A stretch of DNA of 9,875 bases from an uncultured Brachyspira sp. GTDB lineage: Bacteria; Spirochaetota; Brachyspiria; Brachyspirales; Brachyspiraceae. The stretch lies in the NCBI GenBank assembly GCA_934725525.1, contig CAKVCG010000063.1, forward strand, positions 1 through 9,875, given 5' to 3'. Below, in pieces: positions 6,891 to 9,875 of the stretch. The notes below the pieces were generated by a model. It did no database searches and had not been told where the DNA came from. It saw only the letters and a program-made list of their open reading frames with translations. Within the stretch, counting starts at the first letter, position 1. Every line of letters starts with the position of its first letter. The position numbers and the translations under genes are program-made.

Positions 6891-7484
6891 ATGGTAGATT
6901 TTCCATCCGCCGCCGATAGTAATTTTAAACGTATTACGATATATATAGGCGGTTATTATGCCTCTAAAGACCCCGCCGTTATTAAAACGGTTTTGGGTAG
7001 CTGTATTTCCGTATGCCTTTTTGAAAATAAGTTAAAATTTGGAGGTATGAATCATTTTATGCTTCCCGAAATGAGAGAATGGGAAAATCCCGAAGACGAT
7101 TATAATCATACGAGATACGGGCTTTTTGCTATGGAAGTTCTTATTAACGAAATAATAAAATTGGGCGGTAAAAAAGAAAATCTTACGGCAAAAATATTCG
7201 GAGGCGGACATGTCCTTACGGGTATGACAAGCAATTTGCTTCAGATACCCGATAAAAATATTAGATTTGCCAAAAAATTTTTAGCCGATGAAAAAATACC
7301 GATTATAAGCGAAAATATAGGAGGCTCATGGCCCAGAAAGGTATTTTTTTTCAATACGGAAAACAGGGTTCTTATGAAGAAAATGGAAAGTCAAACGAAG
7401 GAATTCTCTGTAGAACAAGAAATAAAATATTCGAAAAGCTTACAAAACAAAATTGAAGAGAAATCCGATATTACATTGTTTTAA
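6891..7484 (+). CDS. cheD: Chemoreceptor glutamine deamidase CheD
   Basis: A 197-aa CheD, which deamidates receptor glutamines to glutamate so they can be methylated, and which in other bacteria also interacts with CheC. The fold is marked by TVLGSCISVCLF with nucleophile Cys38 and by GGMNHFMLP with His55. The nearby Thr33 probably completes the triad, although it is one position closer to the Cys than I recall for the Bacillus enzyme. AKIFGGGHVL and the ENIGG.WPRKVFFF segment follow the family. The conserved domain ends near residue 165. An extra ~30-aa charged tail (KEFSVEQEIKYS and onward) ends SDITLF, echoing the end of the 641-aa operon head protein. AAGGGA at 6875-6880 lies 10 nt before the ATG. 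The gene lies 18 nt after cheR and 23 nt before cheB; no cheC is adjacent. Confidence 0.94.
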   Translation: MVDFPSAADSNFKRITIYIGGYYASKDPAVIKTVLGSCISVCLFENKLKFGGMNHFMLPEMREWENPEDDYNHTRYGLFAMEVLINEIIKLGGKKENLTAKIFGGGHVLTGMTSNLLQIPDKNIRFAKKFLADEKIPIISENIGGSWPRKVFFFNTENRVLMKKMESQTKEFSVEQEIKYSKSLQNKIEEKSDITLF

Positions 7485-7507
7485 TAAAATTATAAGGATT
7501 ATAATAT

Positions 7508-8644
7508 ATGTCTACTAAAATTAAAGTAATGTCAGTCGATGACAGCGCATTGATTAGGCAACTGCTTACAAAAATAGTGTCTTCCGACCCCGCTTTGGAA
7601 ATGGTTGGGACGGCGGCTAATCCTATACTTGCCGAAAGTAAGATAAGAACTTTAAAGCCAGATATTTTAACTTTGGATATTGAAATGCCAGAGATGGATG
7701 GCATAACTTATTTAAAAAAACTTATGCTTAATAATCCTATTCCTGTTATTATGTTTAGTTCTTTGCTTGAAAAACATAGAGAGCTTGCGCTTGACGCTTT
7801 AAATATAGGAGCTTTCGATTATGTTATAAAACCCTCCGCAAATGTGAGAGACGGCGTGGAAGAACTTGCCACGGATTTGGTTGAAAAGATAAAGAATGCC
7901 TATACGAACAGAGCGAAATTCTATAGGAAACATGGCGTGACTATGTCTGCGGAAAGCGGAGGAACGATTATTCAGCCTTCTTCGATTAATTTGGAAGCTC
8001 CAAAAACTTCAGGGTTTAAAGTGTATCAAAAAAATAGCGCCGATATTATACTGCCTCTTACTCCTTCGCGAGAAGTTCCTTTGGATAAGATTATTTTAAT
8101 AGGTTCATCCACGGGAGGCACGGAAGCTTTAATAGAGTGTTTGAAAGATGTCACTCCTTCGGCTCCACCTATAGTCATAACTCAACATATGCCAGAACAT
8201 TTTACCACTTCTTTTGCAAAAAGATTGAACAATATTTTAAAAATAGAAGTTAGAGAATCGGAAGACGGAATGAGCGTTGGAAGAGGGCAGGCGATTTTAT
8301 CTCGAGGCGCAAAGCATACTATGATTAAAGTAAAGAATGGAAAATATTATGTCGAAGTTAGAGATGGAGAGCCTGTGACGAGACATAGGCCTTCCGTTGA
8401 TGTTTTATTTAGAAGCGGCGCCGTTTATGCTAAACATAAGGCAATAGGAATAATTCTTACGGGTATGGGAGACGATGGCGCAAACGGAATGAAAGAAATG
8501 CATGATGCGGGCGCTTATAATATAGCCCAAAACGAAGAGACTTGCACGGTATTCGGTATGCCTAAAGAAGCTATAGCTCATGGCGGAGTAGACGAGATTC
8601 TGCCTTTGGATAAAATACTTGCGGCCGCTCTTAAGAAAGCGTAA
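7508..8644 (+). CDS. cheB: Receptor methylesterase/response regulator CheB
   Basis: A 378-aa protein-glutamate methylesterase (and glutamine deamidase in some bacteria) that reverses CheR and is switched on by CheA phosphorylation. The N-terminal receiver (about 4-125) has Asp11-Asp12, phosphoacceptor Asp57 in LTLDIEMPEMDG, the MFSS position and a lysine in YVIKPS. A flexible linker of about 55 residues follows. The catalytic domain starts near 190, with IGSSTGGTEAL (nucleophile Ser201), ITQHMPEHFT (His227) and GMGDDGANGM (Asp323), the complete Ser-His-Asp triad. The RHRPSVDVLF.S segment is also family-typical. AAGGA at 7494-7498 gives 9 nt spacing to the ATG. It is the last recognisable che gene of the operon. 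Confidence 0.96.
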   Translation: MSTKIKVMSVDDSALIRQLLTKIVSSDPALEMVGTAANPILAESKIRTLKPDILTLDIEMPEMDGITYLKKLMLNNPIPVIMFSSLLEKHRELALDALNIGAFDYVIKPSANVRDGVEELATDLVEKIKNAYTNRAKFYRKHGVTMSAESGGTIIQPSSINLEAPKTSGFKVYQKNSADIILPLTPSREVPLDKIILIGSSTGGTEALIECLKDVTPSAPPIVITQHMPEHFTTSFAKRLNNILKIEVRESEDGMSVGRGQAILSRGAKHTMIKVKNGKYYVEVRDGEPVTRHRPSVDVLFRSGAVYAKHKAIGIILTGMGDDGANGMKEMHDAGAYNIAQNEETCTVFGMPKEAIAHGGVDEILPLDKILAAALKKA

Positions 8645-8685
8645 AAATAAAAGATATTTTAAAAGTTTTATATTAATAAAAATAT

Positions 8686-9747
8686 ATGAATATTAAAAAT
8701 TATTTGAACTTTAATTTTATATTTGTTTTAATATTTTTTTCTTTTTTTAATATTTTTAATTTAAATTTTTTAAATGCCGAAATAACGCTTTCTTTCGTGG
8801 GAGATGTGATGACGGGAAGCGATTATCCCGATAAAAGTTATTTGCCGTCAAACGAAGGAAAAGATATATTTAAAAGCGTGGAAAATTATTTTAAAAACTC
8901 AGATATTAATTTTGCAAATTTGGAAGGAGCGATAGCAAATACAAATACGCAGTCGTCAAAGAGAAGCAAAAATTCTTATTCTTTTCGTATGCCTCCTTAT
9001 ATGGCAAATAGAATAGCCGAAGCGGGTTTTAATATAGTCGCAGTCGCTAATAATCATTCGAGAGATTTCGGAGATAAAGGTTATAAACAGACTCAAGAAT
9101 ATCTAAAAAATGCGGAAATAAAAATAGTCGGAAATATTTTAAATACAGCTACTATTATAGAAATTAAAAATAAAAAAATAGGTTTTTTAGCTTTTTATTA
9201 TTTTTCTTACGCGAATAATTCTATTCAAGATATAACTTCTGCAAAAGCGTTGGTTGAAAAAACAAAAAAAGAATGCGATTTTCTTGTCGTGAGTTTTCAT
9301 GGCGGAGCAGAAGGTAGAAATATGTTTAGAGTTCCTAAAGAAACGGAAATATTTTACGGAGAGAATAGAGGCGATGTTTATAAATTTGCAAGAGCTGTAA
9401 GCGATGCTGGAGCGGATTTAATAATTGGGCATGGTCCTCATGTTTTAAGAGCTATGGAAATTTATAATAATTCTTTTATAGCGTATTCTCTTGGAAATTT
9501 TGTAGGCTATAAACAATTTTCTTTGGCAGGAAATAACGGAATAAGCGCGATATTGCAAATTACATTAAACGATAATTTAAAAATAAATTCGGCTAAAGTG
9601 ATTCCAATCAAACTTATAAACGGAGGAATTCCGAGCGTTGATTCTTCAAACGAAGCAATAAAAAAATTAAATAATTATGCAGATTTAGATTTTCCAAACA
9701 GCGGAATAAAATTCAACTCCGAAGGCGAAGCGATTTTAAAAAAATAA
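8686..9747 (+). CDS. Exported CapA/PGA_cap-family putative metallophosphatase
   Basis: A 353-aa protein of the CapA / PgsA family, named for poly-gamma-glutamate capsule synthesis and built on a calcineurin-like phosphoesterase fold. Residues 1-31 form a signal peptide: short basic start, a long Phe/Ile/Leu core, and likely cleavage after LNA-31, with no lipobox Cys. Family motifs appear in order: LSFVGDVMTG (35-44), INFANLEGAIAN (74-85), VANNHSRDFG (120-129), SFHGG (203-207) and IIGHGPHVLRAMEIYN (246-261), then IAYSLGNFV. The Asp, Asn and His residues of these motifs are the expected metal ligands. No clear Shine-Dalgarno precedes ATG 8686, but the leader argues for this start. It lies 41 nt after cheB without an obvious terminator and may be read through from the che operon, although its function points to the cell envelope. 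No capB/capC partners are seen, so capsule synthesis should not be assumed. Confidence 0.85.
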   Translation: MNIKNYLNFNFIFVLIFFSFFNIFNLNFLNAEITLSFVGDVMTGSDYPDKSYLPSNEGKDIFKSVENYFKNSDINFANLEGAIANTNTQSSKRSKNSYSFRMPPYMANRIAEAGFNIVAVANNHSRDFGDKGYKQTQEYLKNAEIKIVGNILNTATIIEIKNKKIGFLAFYYFSYANNSIQDITSAKALVEKTKKECDFLVVSFHGGAEGRNMFRVPKETEIFYGENRGDVYKFARAVSDAGADLIIGHGPHVLRAMEIYNNSFIAYSLGNFVGYKQFSLAGNNGISAILQITLNDNLKINSAKVIPIKLINGGIPSVDSSNEAIKKLNNYADLDFPNSGIKFNSEGEAILKK

Positions 9748-9756
9748 TTTAATTTT

Positions 9757-9760
9757 GGAG
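9757..9760 (+). promoter_or_regulatory. Shine-Dalgarno GGAG for the last, incomplete gene
   Basis: GGAG lies 5 nt before ATG 9766 in the 18-nt gap after the CapA-like gene, and it fixes the start of a gene that runs off the window. Confidence 0.6.
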
Positions 9761-9765
9761 ATATT

Positions 9766-9875
9766 ATGGGAACTTTAGAAAATATGGATATTAATAACAT
9801 TAAAAATTCCTGCGGAAGAATAAGCAAAGAAGAAGTTAGAGAAAAAATTTATAAAGATAAAAATATTGAAAAAGC
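9766..9875 (+). CDS. Unidentified protein, N-terminal 36 codons only
   Basis: An open frame from ATG 9766 to the window end, starting MGTLENMDINNIKNSCG and continuing with a Lys/Glu-rich, probably helical stretch (KEEVREKIYKDKNIEKA). There is no signal peptide or membrane segment in the visible part, and one Cys at residue 16. A good GGAG SD and an 18-nt gap suggest co-transcription with the CapA-like gene. Too little is present to name a family. Confidence 0.6.
   Translation, partial: MGTLENMDINNIKNSCGRISKEEVREKIYKDKNIEK

Noticed and set aside
8645..8685. Possible terminator after cheB
   Set aside because: The gap contains TTTTAAAA-type palindromes but no GC-containing stem followed by a T tract; nothing distinguishes it from background composition.

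Overview
The window is AT-rich DNA whose 662-9747 part is packed with genes on the plus strand, and it is dominated by one chemotaxis operon. The low GC, the A/T-ending codons, the gene set and the style of the proteins suggest a spirochaete, most likely Brachyspira or a close relative. That assignment is inference from composition and gene content, since there is no rRNA or other phylogenetic marker to settle it.

Layout. Positions 1-300 encode an internal piece of the Holliday-junction helicase RuvB, already open at the window edge. Homology stops abruptly at about 300, and the DNA beyond it reads best on the minus strand as the first ~60 codons of a different, unidentified gene (start at 479, good SD). 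This is a rearrangement breakpoint or an assembly/contig-edge chimera. Positions 480-661 form an AT-rich intergenic region with several TATAAT-like hexamers, and probably carry the operon promoter and the minus-strand gene's promoter. From 662 to 8644 lie eight co-directional genes with gaps of 9-48 nt: a 641-aa soluble receptor-like protein, a small STAS protein, cheY, cheA, cheW, cheR, cheD and cheB. A 353-aa exported CapA/PGA_cap-type protein follows at 8686-9747, and an unidentified gene begins at 9766 and runs off the end.

How it works together. CheA (P1-P5) and CheW form the receptor-coupled kinase core. CheY and CheB are the phosphorylated outputs. CheR and CheB methylate and demethylate receptor glutamates, and CheD deamidates receptor glutamines. 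The operon is therefore a full adaptation module, but no CheC, CheX or CheZ phosphatase is visible. The two least ordinary members are the head gene, which looks like a membrane-free, degenerate MCP signalling hairpin (possibly duplicated), and the STAS protein, which lacks the usual phosphorylatable serine. The head protein and CheD end in nearly the same C-terminal peptide (D-[F/I]-T-L-F), a possible shared docking tail. No CRISPR, transposase, tRNA or rRNA was seen.
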